64,000 nucleotides of DNA, taken from assembly GCA_016718135.1 (NCBI GenBank), contig JADKEF010000008.1:124001-188000 (forward strand), in the 5' to 3' direction. The position numbers and the translations under genes were made by a program. The DNA comes from Acidobacteriota bacterium. GTDB taxonomy: Bacteria > Acidobacteriota > Blastocatellia > Pyrinomonadales > Pyrinomonadaceae. Shown here piece by piece: positions 33,713 through 42,346 of the stretch (within the stretch, counting starts at the first letter, position 1; every line of letters starts with the position of its first letter). Below the pieces are notes generated by a model. That model saw nothing but the letters and a program-made list of their open reading frames with translations, did not search any database and was not told the origin of the DNA.

Positions 33713-33790
33713 CTAAAACAAAAACCGACCGAGAAATAAAAGGCTCAGCACGAATATCATCGCGTAGATAATGACTTTGATAAGACTCAT
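33713..33790 (-). CDS. Candidate 25-residue membrane peptide
   Basis: ATG 33790 opens MSLIKVIIYAMIFVLSLLFL followed by GRFLF and a stop. The strand has a good ribosome site (AGAGGA, 6 bases before ATG). The product would be a single membrane helix flanked by Lys and Arg. A terminator follows at 33628, then purH. It overlaps, antisense, only the discarded upstream part of the peptidase gene. No family is recognised. Confidence 0.4.
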   Translation of the reverse strand: MSLIKVIIYAMIFVLSLLFLGRFLF

Positions 33791-33878
33791 GAAATCCTCT
33801 ATCCTAACTGCGAGCCGCAATGTTCAGTACGAGGCTAGGTACAACGTAAACAAAGATTCTATTCCCGCCCGCCGAGCG

Positions 33879-35369
33879 ATGTCAAAAAATCTACGCCCAA
33901 TTCAGCTAATTCCAGCCGCGTTTGTGCTGATTTTACAATTCTTTACATTTGCGGCGGGGCAGGATGTCGAACTTACCATAACCGTTGATAGTGATTCTCC
34001 CAATTTGGTCAAAGTCAAGGGTTCAAGAAATGAATTCGCAGAGGCGAGACTACCCTATTTTCTTCCTTTCATGTCGTCATATGCGGGCGTTCGCGGAATC
34101 GACAATCGAATCTCAGCTTTAAAGGCGTTTGATAAAGGTGGAAGCGAATTACCGTTGGTGCGAAGCGAATCGGTATATCATGCAAAGAGTAGTATCAAGT
34201 CATGGATCTGTGCTGTCGATCTTTCCCCGATCAAGAATACTGCCGCCGCAACCCATCTATCATGGCTCGGAACTGACGGCGGTATTTTCGTCATTGACGA
34301 TATTATTCCCTTCGTACTTGCTTCGCACATGAGGCGGCAATCCGCCCGGATCAAGTTTGAATTGCCGGACGGTTGGAAGATCCTGACGACGGAAAAGTCT
34401 GACGGCCAAGGATCATTTCAGGTGCCTAACGTGGAACGGACAGTATTCGTGGTTGGGAAGGGCTGGTCGGAACAAACGATAAACAGTCGCGGTAGTTCGA
34501 TCAACCTTTTAACAAAAGGCGACTGGAAATTTACAGGGTCCGAGGCGGGAGCGGCGATAACCGAAGTCGTTGAGTACTATTCATATCTAATTGGTTCGGC
34601 ATCCGGCAAAGACAATCAAATTGTCCTGTACAAGCTTCCATTTGACGTCCCTCATGGTGAATGGGAAGCCGATTCGCGAGGAACAACGGTGACGATCGCG
34701 TCATCGGACATGCCATTTAAGACTCAGTCGATTCAACGGCTACACGAGCAATTACGTCACGAGATCTTTCACCTCTGGATACCGAACGGCGTTAATCTTA
34801 CTGGAAATTATGATTGGTTCTACGAGGGATTTGCATTGTATCAATCATTAAAAATAGGCGTTGCGGTCAATAGAATCCGATTTGATGACTATCTCGATAC
34901 GCTGTCGCGGGCCTATGCGATCGATGCCCGACAAACTGACAGAAAGTCGATGGTCGAGGCTTCGCGGAATCGCTGGAGCGGTTTGAACACCGATGTGTAT
35001 GCTCGAGGGATGCTCGTCGCTTTTCTTTGTGACATCGCTATGCTCGAGGCTTCCAAAGGGAAGCGGTCGACGACCGATCTGCTTCGTGAGATCTATTCAA
35101 AGCACGGCGGGGAAGCCAGATCCGAGGACGGAAACGCAGCAATTCTCGCTTTCATGAAACGCTACCCGGAACTGATAACGATCACCGAGCGTTATGTGAC
35201 AGGGGCGGAGAAGCTCGAATGGGGCTCATTGATCAAATCTGCAGGCATTGATGCCGATGCAAAAGAAGGCAGATTGTCAGTTTCGGCCAAGCTGTCAGGG
35301 CGGCAAAAGGATTTATTGGATAAGCTGGGTTATAATAGCTGGCGGAAATTGGCTAACGAGAAGCGATGA
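33879..35369 (+). CDS. Secreted gluzincin-like metallopeptidase
   Basis: 496-residue exported protein with signal peptide MSKNLRPIQLIPAAFVLILQ and cleavage near FAAGQ. The zinc site is HEIFHLW (HExxH) followed by the third ligand Glu in DWFYEGFALYQSL, the arrangement of M1/M61-type gluzincins. An N-terminal beta domain (residues 25-250) precedes it, and a C-terminal helical part ends the chain. This resembles M61 glycyl aminopeptidases, without an obvious PDZ domain. ATG 33879 is chosen for the signal peptide; a 36-residue upstream extension is not one. It overlaps the next gene by 4 bases. Confidence 0.8.
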   Translation: MSKNLRPIQLIPAAFVLILQFFTFAAGQDVELTITVDSDSPNLVKVKGSRNEFAEARLPYFLPFMSSYAGVRGIDNRISALKAFDKGGSELPLVRSESVYHAKSSIKSWICAVDLSPIKNTAAATHLSWLGTDGGIFVIDDIIPFVLASHMRRQSARIKFELPDGWKILTTEKSDGQGSFQVPNVERTVFVVGKGWSEQTINSRGSSINLLTKGDWKFTGSEAGAAITEVVEYYSYLIGSASGKDNQIVLYKLPFDVPHGEWEADSRGTTVTIASSDMPFKTQSIQRLHEQLRHEIFHLWIPNGVNLTGNYDWFYEGFALYQSLKIGVAVNRIRFDDYLDTLSRAYAIDARQTDRKSMVEASRNRWSGLNTDVYARGMLVAFLCDIAMLEASKGKRSTTDLLREIYSKHGGEARSEDGNAAILAFMKRYPELITITERYVTGAEKLEWGSLIKSAGIDADAKEGRLSVSAKLSGRQKDLLDKLGYNSWRKLANEKR

Positions 35370-36487
35370 AACTCAAGTTTTTGGCACTTATTTTATTTAC
35401 GGCTGCGTTGCTGTCACAGACTGCTTGCAGCCTGATCGACGGTAGCGTTTTGGGGCCGACGGATACTGCGACGGTGATCGCAAAGACGGCGCAGATACGC
35501 ACGTCGTACGCTGTCGTCGCGGCTGACCTGCTCGAGGTCAAACGCGGCGAGCGGCTCGATGTGCTTGACGAGTTTGAGTATGAAAAGGTGCGTTGGTACC
35601 GCGTTCGTGCTTATGACGATGCCCTCACCGAAGGTTGGATCGAGGCTCAGAATGTCATTACCAGCGGAACTTTGGCCAAATCTCGAGCGATTGCGGAGGA
35701 ATTCAAGGAACAGGCCCCGCAAGCTGCCGGTGTGATCCGCTCGGGGACGAATCTGCGTTCATCGCCAGATCTGAATCCAGAAAATGTTCTATTGAAGCTC
35801 GCCAATGGCTCAACATTTGAGATCGTAGCGTGGAAATTTGTTCAAAAAGAAGAAACAGCGGAAGACGATATCAAAGCCCAGCCGAAGCCTGGCAAAAAAT
35901 CCAAAAATGCCGAGATCGAAGCTGCCAAAGAAGCCGGCGAACCAGACAAGATCGATGAGAAATACGATATTTGGTATCAGGTGCGGCTCGACCCGTCGGT
36001 CTCGCCTGCTCCGGCTGGCTGGCTTTTTGGGCGTCAAGTCGAACTTCAGGTTCCGAGTGACATCGTCTTTTTCCAGCAGAATAATCGTAAATTCACAACA
36101 TGGCAGCGTCTTGATTCGGACTCGGCAAATAAGGTCGGTGCCGGTGACAAGTCGCTCGCTCCGGGCAGTTGGGTGATCCTCGCCCGTAACAATCTCTCAA
36201 AACCGATCGACGGTGTCGAGCCTGATTTTGATTACATAATGGTGCTCGCTTTCGACAAATACGACCAGAGCTACTACACCGTCTGGAAATCGAGCCCGAA
36301 TACCGAGGTTTGGGGCCGTCTGCCGCTGCGGGTGGATGGTAAAGGCGACAATAAGACCTTTACCGTCACGTTGAGAAACCCATCGGGGCAGATGGATGAG
36401 AAGCGTTTCGTGGTATTTAAAGACAAGAATCGAATGAAGGTCACGCCGCCCGAGGACATCGCTCAGTACGAGACCAAATCAAAATAA
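35366..36487 (+). CDS. Lipoprotein with SH3-like domain
   Basis: 373 residues with signal MKLKFLALILFTAALLSQTAC and a lipobox-like end at Cys21. Residues 30-100 look like a bacterial SH3 domain (TAQIRTSYAVVAADLLEVKRGERLDVLDEFE, WYRVRAYDD, EGWIEAQNV), with a second one near 120-215 (GTNLRSSPDLNPENVLLKLANGSTFEI, WYQVRLDPS, PAGWLFGRQVEL). A Lys/Glu linker interrupts the second domain. SH3b domains bind peptidoglycan peptides or proteins. The C-terminal third is uncharacterised. The start ATGA overlaps the peptidase stop; it forms a three-gene run with the Smr gene. Confidence 0.8.
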   Translation: MKLKFLALILFTAALLSQTACSLIDGSVLGPTDTATVIAKTAQIRTSYAVVAADLLEVKRGERLDVLDEFEYEKVRWYRVRAYDDALTEGWIEAQNVITSGTLAKSRAIAEEFKEQAPQAAGVIRSGTNLRSSPDLNPENVLLKLANGSTFEIVAWKFVQKEETAEDDIKAQPKPGKKSKNAEIEAAKEAGEPDKIDEKYDIWYQVRLDPSVSPAPAGWLFGRQVELQVPSDIVFFQQNNRKFTTWQRLDSDSANKVGAGDKSLAPGSWVILARNNLSKPIDGVEPDFDYIMVLAFDKYDQSYYTVWKSSPNTEVWGRLPLRVDGKGDNKTFTVTLRNPSGQMDEKRFVVFKDKNRMKVTPPEDIAQYETKSK

Positions 36488-36777
36488 TGACCGACAACGA
36501 AAATCCATTTGGCAGTGAACCGGTCGAGATCGATATCACCGATTCACTCGACCTACATTCTTTCTCGCCAAAGGACATCCGTGCTGTTGTAGAGGCCTAT
36601 CTGCCCGAGGCCCACGCCAGGGGCTTTAAGCTAGTTCGCATAATCCACGGCAAAGGCGTAGGAGTTCAACGCGAGATCGTTCGCAAGGTGCTGGAAGAGA
36701 CGGTTTTCGTGAAGAAATTCAAGACCGCTCCCGAGTTTTCAGGTAGTTGGGGAGCTACGATAGTAGAGTTTGATTAG
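36487..36777 (+). CDS. Smr domain protein
   Basis: 96-residue protein made almost wholly of a Smr domain, the small nuclease-like domain of MutS2. The LDLHSFSPKDI motif (LDLHG-like) is at residues 18-28, and HGKGVGVQREIV (the HGxG loop) at 57-68. Smr proteins cleave or bind branched DNA or collided ribosome mRNA. It starts within the stop of the SH3 lipoprotein gene (TAATG) and ends 4 bases inside a convergent gene. Confidence 0.9.
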   Translation: MTDNENPFGSEPVEIDITDSLDLHSFSPKDIRAVVEAYLPEAHARGFKLVRIIHGKGVGVQREIVRKVLEETVFVKKFKTAPEFSGSWGATIVEFD

Positions 36778-37028
36778 CGTTCCTCGATCACATCGGCCCA
36801 GGTCTCAGAATCCTTGTAACCTAACGTCTCGAGTAATCCTGCTTGATCCGCGATCCGTAGTTCTGCCGACCGAAGTCGGGCATTAAGATCGGCGTAGCGA
36901 TGCTCGAGGTCCTTGAGGTAAGTCCGGCGTTCGCGATATACACGGTCGATCCAGAAGAGATATGTAAACTGAAGCCCGACGATGCCGACTAGCACCAGTG
37001 AGAGGCCAATGAGGGCGTACATCAGCAT
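36774..37028 (-). CDS. Small membrane-anchored coiled-coil protein
   Basis: 84 residues. One N-terminal membrane helix (MLMYALIGLSLVLVGIVGLQ) is followed by a basic stretch (RVYRERRTY) and an amphipathic helix (LKDLEHRYADLNARLRSAEL) that may form a coiled coil. There is no recognised family. It is convergent with the Smr gene, overlapping by 4 bases. Confidence 0.6.
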   Translation of the reverse strand: MLMYALIGLSLVLVGIVGLQFTYLFWIDRVYRERRTYLKDLEHRYADLNARLRSAELRIADQAGLLETLGYKDSETWADVIEER

Positions 37029-37107
37029 AAAACAAAATTCTCGCCTAAATAACGTTATTCTCTGACCATATTTTGACGTTGGCCACAGGAAAAGTAAAAT
37101 CTAGGCA

Positions 37108-37542
37108 ATGGCAACACCAACACTTAAATTAATGTACACGCTCCTGTGCGATGACGTTCGCATCGAAATGGGCAATAAGATCTCGCTGATGGGCATTTTT
37201 CAGAACATCATGGTCGAGAAACTGCCCGTGAGCCTGATCAAATTCGCTGTTATCAACCACTGGCAGGGCGCGGGCGAACATGAGACCGAGATCCGCATTC
37301 TGTCGCCGGACAAGACCTCGCTCGTTGTGACATCGCAGCCGACCAAGATCGAACTAGCTGAGGGCGGTTTTACGGATAACGTCAGCTTCTTTGTAAATGT
37401 GGTTTTCCCGTCCAACGGAACTTATTGGATACAGACGATCGCCAACACTGTGATGATCGACGAATTTCCGCTCATCGTCACCGATCAGGCAGGGGCAAAC
37501 GCCCTTCAACCTGCCGAAGAGATCAGCGAAACGATAAATTGA
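37108..37542 (+). CDS. DUF6941-like conserved protein
   Basis: 144 residues, soluble, beta-rich. The pattern LLCDDVRIEMGNKISLMGIF (residues 11-30), with the later HETEIRILSPDKT and NGTYWIQTIAN strands, resembles the DUF6941 family as I remember it; function is unknown. The C-terminal ~15 residues are acidic and variable. Stand-alone gene with its own upstream gap of 79 bases. Confidence 0.65.
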   Translation: MATPTLKLMYTLLCDDVRIEMGNKISLMGIFQNIMVEKLPVSLIKFAVINHWQGAGEHETEIRILSPDKTSLVVTSQPTKIELAEGGFTDNVSFFVNVVFPSNGTYWIQTIANTVMIDEFPLIVTDQAGANALQPAEEISETIN

Positions 37543-37565
37543 TCTGAGAAGTGATTAGAACTTTA

Positions 37566-37880
37566 CTAGGCCTTGTCTAAAACGAGGCCTTTTTGTTCTT
37601 TCAGAAGGGAATTAAGCGATGACGAATCCGAGTGTCGATTTTTGAGCAATGCCTCGGCGAGTTCGAAAAGCGGTGCTGGGATCTGAGCGACTTCCATCGG
37701 CTCTGAGCTTATTTCGGTCTGTGGATAGTGAACATAGAACTCGACCTCGGCCGAACAGAATTCGCATGACGCTAGATGCCTGCGAACCTCGGTGGCGATC
37801 GCCTTTTCGAGCTCGCCGTTTTGATAATCGAGTAACTCGTGAGATGTGGGGCAATTCTCGTTTTTGTAAAAGCCAGACAT
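37566..37880 (-). CDS. Putative zinc-finger anti-sigma-like protein
   Basis: 104 residues from MSGFYKNENCPTSHELLDYQ. The motif HLASCEFCSAEVEFY (HxxxCxxC, residues 40-50) with an upstream CPTSHELLDYQNGEL is the zinc-finger (ZAS) pattern of anti-sigma factors. No membrane helix follows, so it may be a soluble sensor. Start uncertain: an ATG at 37895 adds 5 residues. No sigma gene is adjacent on this strand. Confidence 0.65.
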   Translation of the reverse strand: MSGFYKNENCPTSHELLDYQNGELEKAIATEVRRHLASCEFCSAEVEFYVHYPQTEISSEPMEVAQIPAPLFELAEALLKNRHSDSSSLNSLLKEQKGLVLDKA

Positions 37881-37969
37881 TTTAGTTGAAAACATAGGTA
37901 TCACAAGACACACCACAAGCTTGTCGCGGATTCATAACTCTTCTTTGCTACAACAAAAGTAAATCTGTA

Positions 37970-38191
37970 ATGGCCGAAACCTTCCAATTCTATCTTCAGA
38001 AAAAGGGTAAAACTCCAAGAAAAAGATCAGGAACGGTGAGCCGGGAGACTCTAAGTGCAATAGATAGATATAGTTACAGGAAGTGTATAAACAATATACA
38101 ACATTACAAAAAATGGTTGTGCTATGTGCGGATAATTGTTACTATCTTAACTGTAGGTAGTGAGAGGAACACAACTCACACCCTGCCTTAA
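37970..38191 (+). CDS. Short hypothetical protein, doubtful
   Basis: 73 residues, starting MAETFQFYLQKKGKTPRKRS, with a basic N-terminal half and less organised C-terminal half. No family recognised. The first ~38 residues have good composition, the rest look like non-coding translation, so this may be a truncated or frameshifted gene. The following 210 bases (38192-38401) hold nothing I can identify. Confidence 0.3.
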   Translation: MAETFQFYLQKKGKTPRKRSGTVSRETLSAIDRYSYRKCINNIQHYKKWLCYVRIIVTILTVGSERNTTHTLP

Positions 38192-38401
38192 CCAGATCGG
38201 CATTGCTGCTCGGCAAGCGATCAAACCAAATCTCTACCAAAGAAAAATCAATCGCGTAGGACGAAATTGCATCGCAACTAAAGACAAAGTTGTGTGCATC
38301 GAAGGTCGGATCGTTTGCTCGCTTAAGTGAGTGGCACGATGCTCTGGACGCAGCTTTATCCTCACGATTCGATACGGACAACTAAGATCGGAAGGCTCAT
38401 T

Positions 38402-39556
38402 ATGAATGAAGTTAAACAAAAGGATCGGCTCCCGCGTTCGATCCAGAACAAGCAGGTAAAGGTCGGTAAATGGAACGATAGTCTCAAGACATCGGACGTT
38501 AACCAGATCTGGATAGAGCTGCATCGGATCGTCTCATCGCACCCGCTTGTCCGTGCGTCGAAGCGGGCTGGCTTCCTCGTCGAGGAAGGCAAGTACAATG
38601 CGTACACAGATCTGACACAAGAGCTCTTCGTCGCTCTTTTGAGCAAAGACCGTTTTCAGCACTATATCGATACGGAGATGTCCGACCCCGAGATCGAAGC
38701 CGAGATCAGCCAGATCGAGCTGACCAATATGCTCACGGCCGAACTGCGCAAACGCTACCCGGAATCGTACCGCCTTGCACGGCGCATCTCTACACTTATT
38801 CAGACGAGCGAGACCTTTAAGAGATTCGACAACATTGGCAACCCCGAAGCCCATCGCCGTCTTGCCGATCGCCTCTACGGCCTTTCCGAATGGAGAAATG
38901 AGAAGTCGCGCCGCGATGTGCAGGAGATGGACGAGCGGGTCAAGGTCGTATCTTTTCACCACCGCGACACGCGCATGGTCGGCTGTACCGGCGACGCACA
39001 GATCGTCATAAGCAATCCAGAACTGGAAAAGTTGATCATCAGAGTCTTTAAGGCGATCGATTCGCCGGTCGATGTTCGCTCGCTGCGTTCATTCGTAATG
39101 TCTCGGCTACCGATCATGGATATTCATCTCGTGCCAGTCGGCAGCGGTGCCGGCGATAGCGACGAAGATGATCGCATGCCATTCGAATTCAAGGACACGG
39201 GAGCGACGCCTGAGGAAGATCTGCTTCGCAATGAAGCCGAGACGGCCGCTGCAGGGTTTGTCGAAGGCTTTCTTAAGACGCTGAACAAATCTGTTCGTGG
39301 CAAAGCCAAGCAATACGATCGGATGATAAACGTTCTCTGGCATTGTTATCTGATCTCGGACTCAGGCACGCAGCTCGAGGTTGCCGAGATGCTGGGCGTG
39401 TCGGATTCGCTCGTCTCAGACTATCGCAAGCGTATTGAGGCTAATCTCCAGGAACTCTCGTTCAGCGGAGTTAATGAGGCGAGGCAGTTCGAGAAAGCCC
39501 TCAAGATGAAGGTCCGCGACATGATCACGGTGGAAAGAGAAGGCGTTGCCGTATAG
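38402..39556 (+). CDS. Sigma-factor-like helix-turn-helix protein
   Basis: 384 residues, cytoplasmic. The C-terminus has a sigma-70 region 4-like helix-turn-helix (GTQLEVAEMLGVSDSLVSDY, near residues 320-340). The N-terminal ~200 residues are helical with a region-2-like charged stretch (YTDLTQELFVALLS), and an acidic linker (GDSDEDDRMPFE) lies in between. I do not recognise a named family. It precedes the exopolysaccharide genes by 41 bases and on the same strand, so it could control them. ATG 38402 is preferred over 38327. Confidence 0.65.
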   Translation: MNEVKQKDRLPRSIQNKQVKVGKWNDSLKTSDVNQIWIELHRIVSSHPLVRASKRAGFLVEEGKYNAYTDLTQELFVALLSKDRFQHYIDTEMSDPEIEAEISQIELTNMLTAELRKRYPESYRLARRISTLIQTSETFKRFDNIGNPEAHRRLADRLYGLSEWRNEKSRRDVQEMDERVKVVSFHHRDTRMVGCTGDAQIVISNPELEKLIIRVFKAIDSPVDVRSLRSFVMSRLPIMDIHLVPVGSGAGDSDEDDRMPFEFKDTGATPEEDLLRNEAETAAAGFVEGFLKTLNKSVRGKAKQYDRMINVLWHCYLISDSGTQLEVAEMLGVSDSLVSDYRKRIEANLQELSFSGVNEARQFEKALKMKVRDMITVEREGVAV

Positions 39557-39597
39557 CCGCATCCCGCAACAGAAGGTTATGCCAACAGACGCCAAAA

Positions 39598-41184
39598 ATG
39601 CCCATCGGAACCTCAAAAGACAAAGACTATAAGCCGCTGTCGGTGCGTCCGGTAACCGGAGCCGATCCAAGCCGCGATCAACCGTCTCTTCGCCCCAGCG
39701 GAGCAGAGGCTACCGCAACCGAGTCCACGAATCTTGTAAATCTAAACTACAGTTTCGGTGAGAAGCCGCCCGCCGCCCAGTCAAACGCAGAGTCCGAATC
39801 AGTTGTCCAAGAACCACAGCCAATCGCGGCCGATGCTGTCGCCATTCGGTTTGAGGAAGCGTCATCTCCCAAGGCTGTAAAGCAAATAAAACGCGAGGAG
39901 CGGGACAAGCGATTGCTGAGCAGCGATCGCTGGCTGGTGCGCAATGGACATCTATTCACGTTCGTCGCCCTCTATCTTTTCTCGATAATGGTCCTGTATC
40001 GGCCGTACGAGACTGTTCCGGGATTAGGTTTTCTATCGGGAACAGCGATCTATTTTGGGCTGATCACGCTCGCACTCTACTTTCCGAGCCAACTCGCGGT
40101 CGAGGGTAATCTGACGATCTTTCCGACCGAGGTCAAGGCGATCCTCGCGATGCTCGCGATCTCGATGATAACGATGCCGATCGCAAAGGATCCGGCATTG
40201 GCGTGGGAAACATTCAACGAGCCTTTCAGCAAGGCCGTCATCATGTTCATCGTGATGATCAACGTCGTTCGCACACGGAAGCGTTTGATGGCGATGATGT
40301 GGTTGTCGTTGGGCATCGGTATCTATCTTGCGATCGCCGCACTCGATCTTTATTCAAAAGGGAAATTTGCGGTCGAGGAATATCGCATCGCTGTGGACAT
40401 CGGTGGCCTGTTTGGCAATCCGAACGAAATGGCGCTGCATTTCGTGATGATGACGCCGCTCGCGATCACTTTAGGCATCGCCGCAAGGTCTAAGATCTGG
40501 CGGATTCTCTATTTCGCAGTAGCGGGACTTTTCATCGCCGCGAACATGGTCACGTTCTCTCGGGGCGGCTTTATTGGGCTGATCGCGTGTTCCGGCGTCC
40601 TTGCATGGAAATTAGGCAGGAAATATCGCCTTAATGTGACTTTAGTATCGCTGGTGGTCGGTGTTGTTGCTTTGGCTGCGGCGCCGGGCAATTACGGCCT
40701 GCGTATGTTGTCGATATTTATTCCGGGGCTCGACGCCGTCGGATCGAGCGATCAGCGTAAGGAACTATTGATCCGGTCGATTTGGACATCGATCAGAAAC
40801 CCGTGGGGGATCGGTCTTGGGAATTTCCCGATCGTCGGTGTGCGCAATTTGCAATCGCACAACGCATTCACCCAGGTCTCGTCCGAACTCGGCATCCTGG
40901 GCCTGATCGCGTATCTCGTGTTCATGATCAGCCCGTTCCGCAAGCTCGGAGCGATCGAGCGAAAGCTCTTCGACTCGGAAGATGCAAATTGGTACTACTA
41001 TCTCGCGATCGGCCTGCAGGCGAGCATCATCGGCTACATGGTATCGAGCTTCTTCGCCTCAGTGGCGTACCAGTGGTTCATCTATTACCTGATCGCGTAT
41101 GCAGTGGCATTTAGAAGGACGTATAGCCTAGAGGCCGAAAAATTGGAGAACGAGGCAACGCAGTTAGCGATGCAACCAGCATGA
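39598..41184 (+). CDS. O-antigen ligase/polymerase family membrane protein
   Basis: 528 residues. Residues 1-110 are a long polar, Pro/Ala/Glu-rich cytoplasmic region. About 10-12 membrane helices follow, from HLFTFVALYLFSIMVLYRPY. The Wzy_C-type core is in the loop FGNPNEMALHFVMMTPLAIT and GNFPIVGVRNLQSHNAFTQV (HN pair), as in O-antigen ligases and polymerases. Such enzymes join glycan repeats at the periplasmic face. Overlaps the next glycosyltransferase gene by 4 bases (ATGA), so the genes are coupled. Confidence 0.8.
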   Translation: MPIGTSKDKDYKPLSVRPVTGADPSRDQPSLRPSGAEATATESTNLVNLNYSFGEKPPAAQSNAESESVVQEPQPIAADAVAIRFEEASSPKAVKQIKREERDKRLLSSDRWLVRNGHLFTFVALYLFSIMVLYRPYETVPGLGFLSGTAIYFGLITLALYFPSQLAVEGNLTIFPTEVKAILAMLAISMITMPIAKDPALAWETFNEPFSKAVIMFIVMINVVRTRKRLMAMMWLSLGIGIYLAIAALDLYSKGKFAVEEYRIAVDIGGLFGNPNEMALHFVMMTPLAITLGIAARSKIWRILYFAVAGLFIAANMVTFSRGGFIGLIACSGVLAWKLGRKYRLNVTLVSLVVGVVALAAAPGNYGLRMLSIFIPGLDAVGSSDQRKELLIRSIWTSIRNPWGIGLGNFPIVGVRNLQSHNAFTQVSSELGILGLIAYLVFMISPFRKLGAIERKLFDSEDANWYYYLAIGLQASIIGYMVSSFFASVAYQWFIYYLIAYAVAFRRTYSLEAEKLENEATQLAMQPA

Positions 41185-42341
41185 TAGATGGCATTGAACA
41201 GATAGTATTTTGGGTGTCGATCGGTGCGCTCGGTTACGTGTACGCGGGATACCCTTTGCTCGTTTATCTGTACAGTCGTTGGAGGCCGGAGAATATCCAT
41301 CGAGCCGATATCGAACCTCAGGTGACGGTGCTCATCACCGCCTTCAATGAAGAGTTTGCGATCCGCGAGAAGCTCGAGAACACGCTGCAGCTCGATTACC
41401 CGGCCGACAAGCTCGAGATACTGGTTGCGTCGGATGGTTCGACGGACCGGACGGATGAGATCGTAAGAGAATTTGAATCCCGTGGGGTAAAGCTGTTTCG
41501 TCAGGAAGGCCGTGTCGGTAAGACGACGACCCAAAATAACGCTGTCGAACGCGCTTCTGGCGAGATCGTTCTGTTCTCAGATGCGACCACGATGTACAAC
41601 ACCGATGTCTTTCGCCTGATGCTGCCCGCGTTCGCCGACGAAAAGGTGGGCTGTGTCGCAGGGCGGCTCGTTTACGTCGATGACAAACGAACAAACGTCG
41701 GAAAGGGCGTGCAGAGCTATTGGGGCTACGAGACGTTTATCAAAATGGCCGAGAGCCGAGCGTGTTCGCTGATCGGAGCCTCGGGCTGCCTTTATGCCGT
41801 CCGCAAGGCCGCGTACGAGCCGATGTATGCCGAAGCGTGCTCCGATTTCCTTATCTGCACCAGTATTTACCGGCAAGGAATGCGGAGCGTGTTTGCTCCG
41901 GAAGCGGTTTGCTTTGAGGATACGAACCACCGCAGCGACGACGAATTGCGAATGCGTGTCCGCGTGATCTCGCAAACGTTCACCGATCTGTGGCGAAACC
42001 GCGATATGCTCAATCCGTTCAAGAGCGGCTTTTTCGCGGTCCAATTGATCTCGCACAAGTTGCTCCGTTACGCGGTGCCGCTGCTCTTATTGCTGGTTCT
42101 GGTTTCGAGTATTTTCTTAGCAGGCGAACACCCTTTCTATGTGCTGGCACTTACCGGACAGGTGACGTTTTACGCACTCGCACTCGGAGGCTGGATCCTT
42201 GAGCGGATGGGCAAGCCGCTGAGTCTGCTTGCGATGCCGCTGTACTTCATGCTCGCCAACCTTGCTTCGGTTGTTGCTTTCTACAAATTCCTTCGCGGTG
42301 AGAAATACGCCCGTTGGGAACCGATCCGAGGGGCTCGTTGA
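41181..42341 (+). CDS. Membrane-bound family 2 glycosyltransferase
   Basis: 386 residues. An N-terminal helix (EQIVFWVSIGALGYVYAGYP) is followed by a GT-A fold: VTVLITAFNEEFAIREKLEN, ILVASDGSTDRTDEIVREF, and GEIVLFSDATTMYN (DxT-type metal site, residue 140). Two or three C-terminal helices (LLLLLVLVSSIFLAG, VTFYALALGGWILE) complete a cellulose-synthase-like layout. It adds sugars on the cytoplasmic face. The acceptor is unknown. The next glycosyltransferase starts 5 bases after it. Confidence 0.88.
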   Translation: MIDGIEQIVFWVSIGALGYVYAGYPLLVYLYSRWRPENIHRADIEPQVTVLITAFNEEFAIREKLENTLQLDYPADKLEILVASDGSTDRTDEIVREFESRGVKLFRQEGRVGKTTTQNNAVERASGEIVLFSDATTMYNTDVFRLMLPAFADEKVGCVAGRLVYVDDKRTNVGKGVQSYWGYETFIKMAESRACSLIGASGCLYAVRKAAYEPMYAEACSDFLICTSIYRQGMRSVFAPEAVCFEDTNHRSDDELRMRVRVISQTFTDLWRNRDMLNPFKSGFFAVQLISHKLLRYAVPLLLLLVLVSSIFLAGEHPFYVLALTGQVTFYALALGGWILERMGKPLSLLAMPLYFMLANLASVVAFYKFLRGEKYARWEPIRGAR

Positions 42342-42346
42342 TCACA

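Noticed and set aside
33771..33878. Upstream extension of the gluzincin-like peptidase
   Set aside because: It is not a signal sequence, while ATG 33879 begins one; the extension overlaps the small minus-strand frame.
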